A stretch of DNA of 64,000 bases from positions 248,001 through 312,000 of the forward strand of contig NZ_CP040710.1 in NCBI RefSeq assembly GCF_005943945.1, read 5' to 3'. This document shows, piece by piece, positions 27,137-36,467 of this stretch (position 1 is its first letter; the number at the start of each line of letters is the position of its first letter). Made by a program: the position numbers and the translations under genes. This stretch comes from Aggregatimonas sangjinii. GTDB lineage: Bacteria > Bacteroidota > Bacteroidia > Flavobacteriales > Flavobacteriaceae. Below the pieces are notes generated by a model that had not been told where the DNA came from, did not search any database, and saw only the letters and a list, made by a program, of their open reading frames with translations.

Positions 27137-28223
27137 AATATTAATCGGAATTCCACCTACGAGACACGTTATTTTGGGCCTAGATGAACTTTCAGGGCTT
27201 GAGGGACTAGGGTATGTGTGCCACCAAATACCTTATTCCAGAAATAAATGGAATATTAGCTTACTGAACAGAATGTATGGTGTTATACTAAATGCATTCA
27301 AAGTACTCATTGAGCTATACAAACAAAAGCCGGATATTTTATATCTAAATTCAAGATTGGATGTAAATGGTTCTTTGCGTGACGCGTTTTCAATTTTGGT
27401 GTTTCGGTATTTATATTTTCTTCCTTTAAAAATCGTAATCAAGTCCCATGGGTCCGATTTAAGTATCCTTAAAAAAAAATCGTTTATTTTCAAAAAGTTT
27501 GCGATTCCTGTTTTGATGTCGAAAGTAGATGCTTGGTTGTTTTTGTCCAAGGATGAAGTTGAGGGGCTTTTAAAGTACAAGCCCGAGTTGAAAAATAAGG
27601 TATTCGTTACGTATAATATTATAAACCCCAAGCGCTCGGTGTATTCGGAAAGCTTTCAGAAAAAATACAACCTACCTAAGAACAAGTTCAAATTTCTGTA
27701 CGTAGGCCGCATGGTTTATGAAAAAGGTGTATTTGCAATTTTAGATGGGATAGCAAAATTTTCAAAAAAAGAAGACTGCGTTTTTCTAATGGTGGGCAAT
27801 GGGGAAGAACTTGAAAACTTGAAATCAAAAGCCGTTGAGTTAGGTGTTTCAGAGAATATTATATTTACCGGTTTTATTGAAGAAGTAGAATGCGACCATT
27901 TTTATGCCAATTCAGATGCACTGATTTTTCCATCACTTGATGAGGGCTTTGCTATGGCTCTGTTTAAGTCCGTTGTTGCCGGTCTACCCATTATTACAAC
28001 TCAAATTAGAGCTGCAAAAGACCAACTAATCGCTCCCGACAACTGTTTATGGGTCGATGGTAAATCGGGCGATTCGGTAGCAGCTGCTTTAGCGGAACTT
28101 TATGAGAACAAAGCCCTCAGAAATTCAATGCGATACAATAATGTAAAACTTGGAGAAAAGTTCAATAGAACGAATGTTTCTGAAGATATGCATACTGTAT
28201 TCCAAAAAATTTATCAGCATTAG
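27126..28223 (+). CDS. Glycosyltransferase family 4
   Basis: A 365-residue GT-B enzyme. The C-terminal nucleotide-sugar domain begins near residue 190 with FKFLYVGRMVYEKGVFAILDGI and contains the E-x7-E region (SDALIFPSLDEGFAMALFKSVVAGLPIITT, about residues 258-287). The N-terminal acceptor domain is more divergent (PPTRHVILGLDELSGLEGLGY; IVIKSHGSDL). It probably adds one sugar of the repeat unit from a nucleotide sugar in the cytoplasm; donor and acceptor cannot be read from the sequence. Its ATG overlaps the polymerase stop by 11 bases, indicating translational coupling. Confidence 0.88.
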   Translation: MKHKILIGIPPTRHVILGLDELSGLEGLGYVCHQIPYSRNKWNISLLNRMYGVILNAFKVLIELYKQKPDILYLNSRLDVNGSLRDAFSILVFRYLYFLPLKIVIKSHGSDLSILKKKSFIFKKFAIPVLMSKVDAWLFLSKDEVEGLLKYKPELKNKVFVTYNIINPKRSVYSESFQKKYNLPKNKFKFLYVGRMVYEKGVFAILDGIAKFSKKEDCVFLMVGNGEELENLKSKAVELGVSENIIFTGFIEEVECDHFYANSDALIFPSLDEGFAMALFKSVVAGLPIITTQIRAAKDQLIAPDNCLWVDGKSGDSVAAALAELYENKALRNSMRYNNVKLGEKFNRTNVSEDMHTVFQKIYQH

Positions 28224-28251
28224 AACTATGAATAAATTTGTACGGTAAGAT

Positions 28252-29673
28252 ATGCTGTTTAATTCCTTCAACTTTTTATTGTTCTTTCCGGCGGTATGCC
28301 TATTGTACTATATAACGAACAAAAAGTATAAATGGCTTCTGCTTTTAGTGGCCAGTTACTTTTTTTATATGAATTGGCAGCCGACCTATGCCATTCTGAT
28401 TTTCTTTTCGACAATCGTGACCTACCTATGCGCCTATAAGATAGAAAAAACAGAAAAAAAGTGGCATAAAAAGAAATACTTGATTGCAAGTTTAATAATC
28501 AATCTTTCTATTTTATTTCTTTTCAAATACTATAATTTTTTCAATACTTCCGTGTTCGGACTTTTGCAAGAATTGGGTATTAGAGTACAGTTGCCCAATT
28601 TTAAATATTTACTACCTGTAGGTATTTCTTTTTACACTTTTCAAGCCGTAGGGTATACCATAGATGTATATCGAGGCGATATCAAACACGAGAAACATTT
28701 TGGTGTCTATGCTTTATTTGTATCATTTTTTCCTCAATTGGTCGCGGGCCCTATTGAAAGGGCAAAAAATCTATTGCCTCAATTTAAGACCTATAAAAAA
28801 TTCGATTATGAAAAGGCGGTAGTAGGGGTTAAGTTGATGGTGTGGGGCTTCTTTATGAAACTTGTAGTAGCCGATAGGCTTGCCATTTATGTTAACTCGG
28901 TGTACGGTAATGTAGAGTACCACAGTTCAATTTCGTTATTGACTGCAACTCTTTTTTTTGCTGTTCAGATTTATTGCGATTTTGCTGGTTATAGTAATAT
29001 AGCTATTGGCTGTGCCAAGGTTATGGGTTTTGATTTAATGACTAATTTTAGAAGGCCTTATTTTGCACAATCATGTGCGGAATTTTGGCAAAGATGGCAT
29101 ATTTCACTATCAACTTGGTTTAGGGATTACGTCTACATCCCTCTTGGCGGCAATCAGGTAAGTAAGAATAGAAACTATATCAATATATTGATAACCTTTG
29201 TGGTAAGCGGGCTTTGGCATGGAGCAAATTGGACTTTTGTAATCTGGGGTGCGCTAAACGGATTTTATCAGATCGTGTTTAAAATCTTCAGATTTAACCC
29301 TGGTAAAAAAGGCCGTAAGGAAAGACGGCCTTTTACGTATCTCTCCAATATAATTTTAACCTTCGTGCTGATTTGTTTTTCATGGATCTTTTTTAGGGCT
29401 GATAGTTTCTCCCATGCTTTTGAAATTATTAAGAGAATGGTTTCTGAACTAGGGCCGATTTTTATAGGTGATAACAGCTCTTTTGTGTATGGTATTTTTG
29501 GTATTCTCTTATTATTTCTAAAAGATGGTTTTGATGAATTTTTACCTGAAAAAAAGATTTTCTTTAGTAGCTCCTACAGATCGGTAAGAACCCTGTCTTA
29601 TGCCGTTGTTGTTATATTGATTATGATGATCGGTGTCTTTGATGGGGGACAGTTCATATATTTTCAATTTTAA
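28252..29673 (+). CDS. MBOAT family O-acyltransferase (AlgI/DltB-like)
   Basis: A 473-residue membrane protein with about ten helices that passes acyl groups across the inner membrane to a periplasmic polysaccharide. Family marks are FFPQLVAGPIERAKNLLPQF (about residues 161-180), FCAEFWQRWHISLSTWFRDYVYIPLGG-like segment (about 272-301) and the catalytic histidine in SGLWHGANWTFV (His323). It resembles AlgI and other EPS O-acetylases. The likely partner is the SGNH-fold protein at 30756. A perfect 10-bp hairpin ending in TTTT (29307-29334) lies inside the reading frame, in a Lys/Arg-rich loop. Confidence 0.92.
   Translation: MLFNSFNFLLFFPAVCLLYYITNKKYKWLLLLVASYFFYMNWQPTYAILIFFSTIVTYLCAYKIEKTEKKWHKKKYLIASLIINLSILFLFKYYNFFNTSVFGLLQELGIRVQLPNFKYLLPVGISFYTFQAVGYTIDVYRGDIKHEKHFGVYALFVSFFPQLVAGPIERAKNLLPQFKTYKKFDYEKAVVGVKLMVWGFFMKLVVADRLAIYVNSVYGNVEYHSSISLLTATLFFAVQIYCDFAGYSNIAIGCAKVMGFDLMTNFRRPYFAQSCAEFWQRWHISLSTWFRDYVYIPLGGNQVSKNRNYINILITFVVSGLWHGANWTFVIWGALNGFYQIVFKIFRFNPGKKGRKERRPFTYLSNIILTFVLICFSWIFFRADSFSHAFEIIKRMVSELGPIFIGDNSSFVYGIFGILLLFLKDGFDEFLPEKKIFFSSSYRSVRTLSYAVVVILIMMIGVFDGGQFIYFQF
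29307..29334 (+). other. Terminator-like hairpin inside the MBOAT reading frame
   Basis: AAAAGGCCGT (29307-29316) pairs perfectly with ACGGCCTTTT (29325-29334) around an eight-base loop. It encodes the GKKGRKERRPF loop of the protein and is followed by only four T, so termination would be weak. Confidence 0.5.
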
Positions 29674-29900
29674 CAAAAAAGAAAATGTAATCGAAAACTC
29701 ATGGGCAATAGCTTTTTCCGAAATAATATGGATTTTATTTTAATTGACTTGTACTTTGGATTTTGAACGATTGGTGGCCCCATGTAACAATCCGATTTCG
29801 TAGCCGGAGGTTAAAACAAAGTTTTTGGATAACGCGGAACATTTGTCAAAAGACAATATTTTTAAAGACTTAACTTGCATTAACTTTAGCTTGTAAAATC

Positions 29901-30752
29901 ATGAAAAATTCTTTTTTAAAACTCCGAGTGCTGCTTATATCGGTATTCTTGGTTTTCATAGATTGTAAAAATGATGATGATTCACCACCATTGCCAACCG
30001 GACGAACCAAATCTTTTGCGGTTATCAGTACCGATTTGTCCGATATAGAAGGTACAGTTGAATTTGTAGAAAATGACAATAACTCAACTGACATAAATTT
30101 TAACTTGCAGAACGCATCTGCTGATTTTAATAACCCTATTTATTTAAGAAGAAAAACAGCGTTCCAAGGAGGTGGCATTGCCGCTGCATTGGGTAATTTG
30201 GACGGTGTAACGGGTAAAAGTAGTTTTAATATTTCAAAATTAGCCGACGGTCAAAATATTACTTACGACCAATTACTATCATATGATGGTTATATCGCCA
30301 TCGAATTAAATGGTGATGTTTCCGGAGAACTCGCCGCTTCGGCTCATATTGGCCCTAATGAACTTACTGGAAACAAAGTAACCTATACCATGTTGTTTAC
30401 CGAAGATTTTAGCTATTCAGGACAGGCTACTTTCGCAGAAAGGGTTAACGGCACAAGTTCTTTAATAGTTAGCCTATTGGACAGTAATACAAATGCAAGC
30501 TACCCTTCCCATATGCATAGTAGCGAGCAAGAATCGAACAATAGTATACTTTTAACTTTGTCTTCAGTTGAAAGTAAGTTTAAAGGTCACGGCTTTAGCG
30601 AAATTAGTGTTTTAGAGGATGGGGTGCCAATTATGTACAATGATTTATTGGAGTTGAATGCTTCAATCGATATTCATGATTTTGATGATCCTAGTAAGGT
30701 CATCTCATCCGGTGGTATCGGGAGTAACCCAAATGCAATAGTTCAAAATTGA
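29901..30752 (+). CDS. Putative lipoprotein with CHRD-like repeats
   Basis: A 283-residue product with a lipoprotein-like signal (MKNSFLKLRVLLISVFLVFIDCKNDDD; lipidated Cys about residue 24 followed by Asp, which favours inner-membrane or atypical sorting by Enterobacteria rules that may not apply here). Two repeated halves follow. Each has a beta-rich segment with GGGIAAALGNLDGVTGKSSF or SSEQESNNSILLTLSSVESK, then LADGQNITYDQLLSYDGYIAIEL or LEDGVPIMYNDLLELNASIDI. This resembles the CHRD family of extracytoplasmic domains. Function unknown. It lies 4 bases before the SGNH-like gene and behind the MBOAT gene, so it may belong to the acylation unit. Confidence 0.65.
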   Translation: MKNSFLKLRVLLISVFLVFIDCKNDDDSPPLPTGRTKSFAVISTDLSDIEGTVEFVENDNNSTDINFNLQNASADFNNPIYLRRKTAFQGGGIAAALGNLDGVTGKSSFNISKLADGQNITYDQLLSYDGYIAIELNGDVSGELAASAHIGPNELTGNKVTYTMLFTEDFSYSGQATFAERVNGTSSLIVSLLDSNTNASYPSHMHSSEQESNNSILLTLSSVESKFKGHGFSEISVLEDGVPIMYNDLLELNASIDIHDFDDPSKVISSGGIGSNPNAIVQN

Positions 30753-30755
30753 AAG

Positions 30756-31676
30756 TTGAAAAAATTTGTAAAACATCTGTTATTGGGTTTACTGGCTATA
30801 GCATTGCTCGACTTTGCAATAGGTAGTTCGCTAGAGCATTTTTATTTCAAACAAGATTCCGGGTTTCAATACCGTACGACCTATTCCTTAAATCATGTAA
30901 AAGATGATCTGATGATTTTTGGATCGTCAAGAGCCAATCACCATTATGTCCCGCACGTATTTGAATCTGAATTGGATGTAAGTTGTTATAATACCGGCAG
31001 AGATGGGACTTATTTCTTTTATCAAACGGCTCTTTTAAAAACAATGTTAAAAAGACATCGACCAAAGGTTATAGTTTATGATTTCTACGGAAGTTTTGAG
31101 TATTCACAAAGCGACTATGATAGACTATCTTCCTTGTTGCCCTACTACGAGCAACATGAAGAAATTCAAGAAGTTTTAGCACTTAAAGGACCATTTGAAA
31201 AACTCAAAACGCTTTCAAAAATTTACCCATATAATTCTTTGTTATTAAATATAATAAAGGGCAACATGGAATTTAATAAAGAAAGGAGTAAAGACTTTAA
31301 GGGGTATGTTCCCTTACCTAACGTTTGGAACAATACGCTAGAGCCATTAAAAACTGCAAGCGAATATCAGTTCGATCAAAATAAGCTAAAGGCCTTTGAA
31401 GAGTTCATATACCTGTGTAAAAAGAACAATATTGAGTTATACGTAGTTGTTTCTCCCGTGTTTTACGAGTATGAATCTGATTTTTCAATTGCTACTTGTG
31501 AAAAAATTTGTTCAGAACAAAATATTCCATTTTACGATTTTACAAAAAACCATGCGTTTTTACGAAAACCGGAATGGTATGCCGATATCTTACATTTAAA
31601 TCAAATTGGGGCCAAAAAGTTTTCAGGGATGATCGCAGATTCATTACAGGTAAATAGCGGTCATTTAAAGAAGTAA
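30756..31676 (+). CDS. SGNH/AlgJ-DltD-like membrane-anchored protein
   Basis: A 306-residue protein starting at TTG 4 bases after the previous stop. An N-terminal helix (about residues 7-24, LLLGLLAIALLDFAIGSSL) anchors it, with the rest in the periplasm. MIFGSSRANHHYVP (GSSR at 56-59) carries the nucleophile serine and DILHLNQIGAKKF (Asp277, His280) the other catalytic residues of an SGNH-type fold, as in DltD, AlgJ and AlgX. These act with MBOAT proteins to transfer acyl groups to polysaccharide. The MBOAT gene two positions upstream supports that pairing. Direct acyl-transfer activity is inference. Confidence 0.8.
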   Translation: MKKFVKHLLLGLLAIALLDFAIGSSLEHFYFKQDSGFQYRTTYSLNHVKDDLMIFGSSRANHHYVPHVFESELDVSCYNTGRDGTYFFYQTALLKTMLKRHRPKVIVYDFYGSFEYSQSDYDRLSSLLPYYEQHEEIQEVLALKGPFEKLKTLSKIYPYNSLLLNIIKGNMEFNKERSKDFKGYVPLPNVWNNTLEPLKTASEYQFDQNKLKAFEEFIYLCKKNNIELYVVVSPVFYEYESDFSIATCEKICSEQNIPFYDFTKNHAFLRKPEWYADILHLNQIGAKKFSGMIADSLQVNSGHLKK

Positions 31677-31680
31677 CGCT

Positions 31681-31701
31681 TAAAAATCACAATGATTTTT
31701 A
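31681..31701. terminator. Bidirectional terminator-like hairpin
   Basis: TAAAAATCA and TGATTTTTA pair perfectly around a CAA loop, lying exactly between the convergent SGNH-like and acyltransferase genes. The AT-rich stem has A runs on one side and T runs on the other, so it could work for both strands. Confidence 0.5.
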
Positions 31702-32313
31702 ATGCTTATTTCTAAATGCGATTAACTCATTTTCAGTATATCTTTTTTCATATGGATATAATTTCCTTTCATGCTCTAGTATTTCTTCTATGCTAAATCG
31801 GTACTTCAGTATTCTTGCAGGCACACCACCGATTATCGAATAAGGAGCACATGATTTATTAACCACCGCGCCTGCGGAAATTATAGCCCCTCTTCCTATT
31901 CTTACTCCGGAAAGTACGGTAACATTGATTCCCAACCAATTATCGCCCTCAATCACCACATCTTGATCATTTTCAGGCTTTTTTTCGTAGTCATTGTTGA
32001 ACATAAAATGACCCACCTTATCGATTCTGTGATTTCCAGAAATTATTTTTACATACGGAGCGATATCCACTTTTTTTCCGATTATTACTTTTGCGTTAGT
32101 TGAATAGATTACCGCATATCTGGCAATTTTTAGGTCACCTTCAAAATAAAAATTAGATACTCCTTTAAATACCGAAGTAGATGGTTTGATCATAACGTTG
32201 CGACCACACTTGCCCATTGCTTTTTTTGTAAAAAAACCCCAAAATTTATCACTAAAAAATTCAATTGATTTTTCTAGAATAATAAAGTTCTCTAGTATTT
32301 TTTTAATTAGCAT
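31699..32313 (-). CDS. Hexapeptide-repeat acyltransferase (LacA/CatB-like)
   Basis: A 204-residue left-handed beta-helix acyltransferase, the only minus-strand gene in the first polysaccharide block. The helical region spans about residues 38-170: VMIKPSTSVFKG, AVIYSTNAKVIIGKKVDIAPYVKIISGNH (catalytic His in SGNH), then VVIEGDNWLGINVTVLSGVRIGRGAIISAGAVVNKS and APYSIIGGVPARILKYRFS at the end, the usual CoA-binding and C-terminal signature. It probably O-acetylates a cytoplasmic sugar intermediate. About 300 gene-free bases lie upstream, so it has its own promoter and may be a later insertion. Confidence 0.9.
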   Translation of the reverse strand: MLIKKILENFIILEKSIEFFSDKFWGFFTKKAMGKCGRNVMIKPSTSVFKGVSNFYFEGDLKIARYAVIYSTNAKVIIGKKVDIAPYVKIISGNHRIDKVGHFMFNNDYEKKPENDQDVVIEGDNWLGINVTVLSGVRIGRGAIISAGAVVNKSCAPYSIIGGVPARILKYRFSIEEILEHERKLYPYEKRYTENELIAFRNKH

Positions 32314-32620
32314 ATAAACAATAGATTTACTTGCCTCGAGGAATTATTAAAATCGGAGTTGTTAGCATTATTTTAACTAAATATATGTATTCTTAGCACA
32401 ATTGTGCTCGGGAACGGAGTTTTATGCAGATAATCCTCATAATAATAAAATGAATTTTTGATGATAGGTCTATTTATTCATAACGAACGTATTTAGTAAA
32501 TCATATGTTACTAGTTAGGAGTTTAAATGAATCATCAAGGAAAAAATATCCAAAAATTTCGCGTGTTTCTATAAAACTATTTTATTCCTCAGTTCTATAA
32601 CCTCTAAATATTCTTAGGTC
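32314..32620. other. Gene-free AT-rich divergent region
   Basis: About 307 bases between the minus-strand acyltransferase and the flippase. Very AT-rich. No exact TAnnTTTG and no convincing hairpin were found on reading both strands; it must hold the promoters of two divergent genes. Confidence 0.5.
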
Positions 32621-34051
32621 ATTAAAGTAAAGTCACAGTTATATAAGAATAGTTTTTGGGGACTTGCAGGTTCTTTGCTTCAGAACTTTTTTTTGAGCCT
32701 TTTTTTTATTTTACTTGCTCGACATTATTCTATTGAAGATTGGTCAAAATATTTAATAGCAACTAGTGTCTATCAGATGGTGGCGGCAATCTCCACTATG
32801 GGTTTAGGCCAATGGTTTATTCGTGAAGTCGTAAATGCCGATGATAAAAATATATTAGTAGCAAAGTTTTTAAAAATGCAAACCTACTTCGGTTTCTTTT
32901 TTTTTGCAATCAATCTGATCATTGTCCTCGCCATCTACGATGACTTCACAATGCGCTTGCTTTCTTTTCTCTTTGCTTTTAATGTTGTCTTTGACAACAT
33001 TATCTATTCCATTAAGAATATCAATATCGCTCAATTTGCCCAAAAGAAAACGGTAGCCGTATTATCAATAGAAGCATGCGCCAAATTCGCACTTGCCTGC
33101 TTGGTATATGTTTTTCCAATTTCGATAGTAACACTTGCCATATTACTTGTCTTGCTAAGACTGGTCTCCTTAAACTTATTTCTCAGGATAGGTGCTCCTG
33201 CTGGAATAAAATTAATGGGTTTCTGGAAGGTAAGATTACCACTCAATAATATCGTCGTAATCATAAAAGAGTATTGGCCATTTGCGGTCATAGGTAGTGC
33301 CTATATTGTATACTGGAAAATAGCCACCTTGATTATTTCAAAAAAATTACCACTTGAAGCTGTTGCCGATTTCGAAAACTCCTTTAAAGTATTTTCTTTA
33401 GCGCAGCTGCTGCCGGTAGTAATCGCATCTACAGCTCTTCCTAGAATGGTAAGTCTTTTCAAAGAACAAAAGATAGATGAACTCCGAAAATTGTATATGA
33501 ATTTATTTTGGTTTTTTTGTATCTACGGTATAGGAACCTATACATTTATGTACTCTTTTGGTTTTCAAATTATACCGTTTTTATTTGGTGAAAAGTACGG
33601 TGAAACTGCAATCTACACCCAAGAAATATTCTTGACCATGTTAATAATGCCTACCACTTTTTTACAAGCCCAACTTTTGATTACGATGAAATTGGAAAAG
33701 CTTGATATGTGGTTCAATATTAAAAGGTTGGTTTTAAATGTGCTCATTTGTCTTGTTGGCCTTTATTACGTTAAGTCCTTGTCGGTTGTTAATTATTCAA
33801 TTTTTATATCTTTCGTTGTATTACATATATCCCAAGATGTTACGCTTACACGAAAAAAATTATTGCGTGTTTCTGAAACTATTAAATTTTTTGGGATTAC
33901 AGCATTACTCATTCTGTGCTATTTTTGGTTATCAAAATTTCTCAATCCTGTTATTCTTTTTTGTTCATTCTGGATAGTTATTTGCACCATATACTACTTT
34001 TTGTACGGAAAATCGATGTTAGATTTCAGAAAAGATAAAACCGATATTTAA
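32621..34051 (+). CDS. Polysaccharide flippase (Wzx/MOP family, copy 1) with unusual start
   Basis: A membrane protein with about twelve to fourteen helices of the MOP/oligosaccharide flippase type that moves lipid-linked repeat units across the inner membrane. The first conventional start is TTG 32675 (458 aa), but the frame is open to a TAG at 32615 and the 18 codons before the TTG read KVKSQLYKNSFWGLAGS, which joins to LLQNFFLSLFFILLARHYS as a typical Wzx N-terminus. No ATG, GTG or TTG exists in that stretch; ATT at 32621 is the only known rare start. I therefore extend the gene, with low certainty about the exact start. Confidence 0.8.
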   Translation: MKVKSQLYKNSFWGLAGSLLQNFFLSLFFILLARHYSIEDWSKYLIATSVYQMVAAISTMGLGQWFIREVVNADDKNILVAKFLKMQTYFGFFFFAINLIIVLAIYDDFTMRLLSFLFAFNVVFDNIIYSIKNINIAQFAQKKTVAVLSIEACAKFALACLVYVFPISIVTLAILLVLLRLVSLNLFLRIGAPAGIKLMGFWKVRLPLNNIVVIIKEYWPFAVIGSAYIVYWKIATLIISKKLPLEAVADFENSFKVFSLAQLLPVVIASTALPRMVSLFKEQKIDELRKLYMNLFWFFCIYGIGTYTFMYSFGFQIIPFLFGEKYGETAIYTQEIFLTMLIMPTTFLQAQLLITMKLEKLDMWFNIKRLVLNVLICLVGLYYVKSLSVVNYSIFISFVVLHISQDVTLTRKKLLRVSETIKFFGITALLILCYFWLSKFLNPVILFCSFWIVICTIYYFLYGKSMLDFRKDKTDI

Positions 34052-34264
34052 GTGATGAGCTTCCCATGCCTTTTTAAAATTGAATTTATAACCATCTCAG
34101 CGACTATGATTTGTTGATGATAATTTAATTGTTTACCAACATGAATGTTATCTTTGACCCCGCCTTTTAAAAGTGAATTGTAGAAAAGACAAAAACGCAA
34201 TTGGAATTTTCACTAAAACCAAATCAACGTTTTAAGGTAAATCGTTTCAAGCGGTATTCTTTGA

Positions 34265-35350
34265 TTGTCACAAAGAGTGATTGCAGTTATAAACTATACA
34301 CATATGTCCGGTCAAAATTTTAACAGTCAAATAAAATTTTATTTGCCAAAAGGTCAAATTAATGATGCTACGGCATATTATATCGACTTAATTAAAAATG
34401 CCTTTGTTCGCTCGAATTTTAGGGTATCTACTTTTCACAAGAATGATTTTGAACTCGAGGATTCCGATTATATTGTAGTCGTAAGCCCTAAAGATTTTCT
34501 TGGTGTTTACAGAAGAAATCGGAAAGCGAAAATAATCATATGGTTCCAAGGATTACTTCCAGAAGAAAACAAGATGCTAATGGGTGCAAATTTGTTCCAA
34601 AAATTACGTTTCCCAATTTACAATTGGATGGAGCGGAAAACCATACACCATAGCTATTTTAATTTTTTCGTGTCCGATAGAATGAAAAGACATTTCAGCG
34701 AAAAATACGCCTACGACAACAGTAATTTTTTAATCATTCCATGTTACAATAAAAATCTTAAGCGAGAATATTTTTCTTCAAGTATAAAACCGAAAACCAG
34801 TTTTGTTTATGCGGGTGGTATTTACCCATGGCAGTGTTTTGCCGAAACGATAGCTATCTATAAGGAAGTCGAAAGAAAGAATAACAATGCTTTCTTGACC
34901 GTTCTTACAAAAGATCAGGAAAAGGCCGAAAATATGATCAAAATGGAGGGCATAAAAAATTACAAGATCAATTATGTCAGCCTAGAGGAAGTCATGCATG
35001 AACTGGGGAACCATAAATATGGATTTTTATTGAGGGAGGATAACATTGTAAATAACTGTGCGACCCCGACGAAGATGAATACCTATTTGTCAGCTGGTCT
35101 CATGCCAATTCATACCTATGCGGTACATTCATTTAACGAGCATATTAATTTAGATAAATTTGAAATCAAAGGAAATCTGGAATCTGAAAAATCAAAATTA
35201 GCGGAAGAGATACTGGTACACGACGACATTCAAATCGATTACAATACGTATTATGATGTTTGTCATTCGAATTTTAAGGAGTATTTTGACGATACCCATT
35301 ATATTGAAAAGATTACGTCTGAATTAATATCAAGAATACATGCAAATTAA
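34265..35350 (+). CDS. Glycosyltransferase (GT-B type, divergent)
   Basis: A 361-residue protein with a GT-B outline. The N-terminal domain has a hydrophobic strand IAVINYTH, IIIWFQGLLPEEN and a segment FNFFVSDRMKRHF typical of capsular glycosyltransferases. The C-terminal domain begins with TSFVYAGGIYPWQCFAETIAIYKEV and ends with NNCATPTKMNTYLSAGLMPI, which sits where GT4 enzymes have the nucleotide-binding E-x7-E. The match is weaker than for the other transferases here, and the donor is unknown. The start is uncertain: TTG 34265 comes right after an in-frame stop, and GTG 34277 is an alternative. The 3' end overlaps wecB by 11 bases. Confidence 0.7.
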   Translation: MSQRVIAVINYTHMSGQNFNSQIKFYLPKGQINDATAYYIDLIKNAFVRSNFRVSTFHKNDFELEDSDYIVVVSPKDFLGVYRRNRKAKIIIWFQGLLPEENKMLMGANLFQKLRFPIYNWMERKTIHHSYFNFFVSDRMKRHFSEKYAYDNSNFLIIPCYNKNLKREYFSSSIKPKTSFVYAGGIYPWQCFAETIAIYKEVERKNNNAFLTVLTKDQEKAENMIKMEGIKNYKINYVSLEEVMHELGNHKYGFLLREDNIVNNCATPTKMNTYLSAGLMPIHTYAVHSFNEHINLDKFEIKGNLESEKSKLAEEILVHDDIQIDYNTYYDVCHSNFKEYFDDTHYIEKITSELISRIHAN

Positions 35351-36467
35351 AAACCTTATCATTTTCGGTACGCGTCCAGAAGCGATCAAAATGGCGCCTT
35401 TGGTCAAGGAGTTTTTAAGCGACACGCGTTTTGAAACCAAAGTATGTGTCACTGCCCAACATCGCGAAATGTTGGATCAGGTTCTGAATTTTTTCGAAAT
35501 CAAGCCCGATTATGATTTAAACCTTATGAAACCCGGACAGAACCTTTACGGACTAACTGCCGATATCATAACAGGTTTGCAACCTGTTTTGGAAGAATTT
35601 CAACCCGATTATGTGTATGTGCATGGTGATACCACAACTACGATGGGCGCTAGTATCGCTTCCTTTTACGCGGGGGCCAAAATATGCCATGTAGAAGCAG
35701 GCCTTCGAACTTTTAATAAGAAATCGCCATTTCCGGAAGAAATCAATAGAACGATTACGGGTCATGTCGCGGATTATCATTTTGCTCCGACCCAAACATC
35801 ATATGATAATTTAATCCGTGAGAATGTTTTGGCTAAAACTATTTTGATTACGGGAAATACGGTCATAGACGCACTGTTGGAAAGTGTCGATAAAGTTGAT
35901 ACGTTGGAAAATGAGGAGATTGAAAACCTGAAAAGTCAAATTGATACGACCAAACGTCTGATTCTGGTTACGGGACATAGACGTGAAAACCATGGACAAG
36001 GTTTTATAAATATCTGCTCGGCCTTAAAAAAAATAGGGGAATCTGTTGACGATGTGCAAATCATATATCCTGTGCATCTAAACCCTAAAGTTCAAGAACC
36101 TGTTTACGAAATCTTGGGGGATAGTGATTTTATTAAATTAATTGATCCCTTGGCCTATCCGGCCTTCGTCTGGTTGATGAACAAGTGCCATTTGGTAATT
36201 ACCGATAGCGGTGGTGTTCAAGAAGAAGCTCCCAGCCTGGGCAAACCGGTTCTAGTGATGCGGAATACCACCGAACGACCGGAGGCTGTTGAAGCGGGAA
36301 CCGTAGTGTTAGTAGGAACCGACAAAGAGAAAATTGTAAAGGAAACCTTAAATCTGCTAGGTAATGACGACCTGTATAAAAAAATGAGTAAACTACATAA
36401 TCCTTATGGAGATGGTCACGCCAGTAAGCGTATCGTTCAATTCATTAGTGAAATAGCATCTAAATAG
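35340..36467 (+). CDS. wecB: UDP-N-acetylglucosamine 2-epimerase (non-hydrolysing)
   Basis: Interconverts UDP-GlcNAc and UDP-ManNAc in the cytoplasm, supplying a ManNAc-type donor; the WecG/TagA transferase at 22580 commonly uses such a donor, which gives the two genes a joint meaning. The N-terminus has IIFGTRPEAIKMAPLVKE (about residues 7-24), then YVHGDTTTTMGAS, HVEAGLRTFNKKSPFPEEINR, VTGHRRENHGQG and DSGGVQEEAPSLGKPVLVMRNTTERPEA near residues 280-310, all signature blocks of the family. Length 375 aa is usual. No UDP-ManNAc dehydrogenase (wecC) is seen nearby. Overlaps the previous gene by 11 bases and is convergent with the sulfotransferase. Confidence 0.95.
   Translation: MQIKNLIIFGTRPEAIKMAPLVKEFLSDTRFETKVCVTAQHREMLDQVLNFFEIKPDYDLNLMKPGQNLYGLTADIITGLQPVLEEFQPDYVYVHGDTTTTMGASIASFYAGAKICHVEAGLRTFNKKSPFPEEINRTITGHVADYHFAPTQTSYDNLIRENVLAKTILITGNTVIDALLESVDKVDTLENEEIENLKSQIDTTKRLILVTGHRRENHGQGFINICSALKKIGESVDDVQIIYPVHLNPKVQEPVYEILGDSDFIKLIDPLAYPAFVWLMNKCHLVITDSGGVQEEAPSLGKPVLVMRNTTERPEAVEAGTVVLVGTDKEKIVKETLNLLGNDDLYKKMSKLHNPYGDGHASKRIVQFISEIASK

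Noticed and set aside
34265-35350. Polysaccharide pyruvyl transferase
   Set aside because: The layout and the C-terminal donor-site segment fit a GT-B glycosyltransferase better; no pyruvyl-transferase motif is seen.
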